Shown here in pieces: positions 5,512-5,524 of a stretch of DNA of 5,524 bases. Under the pieces are notes generated by a model. It was not told where the DNA came from and did not search any database. It was given only the letters and a program-made list of their open reading frames with translations. Source of the DNA: Gemmatimonadota bacterium (GTDB lineage: Bacteria > Gemmatimonadota > Gemmatimonadetes > Palauibacterales > Palauibacteraceae); assembly GCA_030601615.1 (NCBI GenBank), contig JAUVTH010000110.1:1-5524 (forward strand). The letters are read 5' to 3'. Position 1 is the stretch's first letter. The number at the start of each line of letters is the position of its first letter. Position numbers and translations under genes: made by a program.

Positions 5512-5524
5512 TGGCAAGGAGAGC
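5509..5524 (+). other. Start or RBS of a further gene cut off by the right edge
   Basis: The proDH stop is part of a TGATG overlap (5509-5513), giving a possible ATG at 5511 reading MARR. An alternative is that AAGGAG (5516-5521) is the Shine-Dalgarno for a start just beyond the window. Either way another gene seems to follow on the same transcript. Its identity cannot be seen. Confidence 0.4.

Overview
This is a high-GC bacterial window (clearly above 60% GC by eye) that reads as ordinary chromosome. It holds six confidently called protein genes, one of them cut by the left edge, plus one small membrane-protein gene supported mainly by its ribosome-binding site. I see no rRNA, tRNA, CRISPR array, transposase or phage gene. 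Class II fumarase, a monofunctional proline dehydrogenase and a di-heme cytochrome c suggest a respiring Gram-negative-type bacterium. The overall flavour is reminiscent of Gemmatimonadota, but that assignment is a low-confidence impression and not a search result.

Layout, left to right. Positions 2-775 (+) are the 3' part of a di-heme c-type cytochrome. It converges on a minus-strand unit, and a perfect 17-bp hairpin (795-833) fills the junction. The minus-strand unit, read right to left, is a secreted or lipid-anchored DUF192 protein (3185-2640), fumarase FumC (2614-1217), and then, past a long inverted repeat (1149-1226), a 67-residue membrane protein (1037-834). The Shine-Dalgarno of that small gene sits exactly in a hairpin loop. 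Positions 3186-3486 form a divergent intergenic region with a sigma70-like promoter and three TTGAGA-type half-sites. To its right (+) lies a tight three-gene run: a Fur-family regulator (3487-4008), orotate phosphoribosyltransferase PyrE (4020-4595) and proline dehydrogenase (4600-5511). The right edge cuts off what is probably a further gene.

How the genes may work together. FumC is the iron-independent fumarase. In some bacteria (for example Pseudomonas aeruginosa) fumC is under Fur control. Here a Fur-family gene is divergent from the DUF192-fumC pair, and the shared intergenic region carries inverted repeats over the likely promoter, so self-control plus control of fumC is a testable idea. 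By my alignment from memory with E. coli Fur, the structural zinc cysteines are kept but several regulatory metal ligands are replaced, so the sensed signal is open. Proline dehydrogenase and fumarase both feed central carbon and respiration, and the cytochrome is an electron carrier. PyrE is the odd member. Most of the window is ordinary metabolism; the most interesting parts are the intergenic structures and the altered Fur-family protein.
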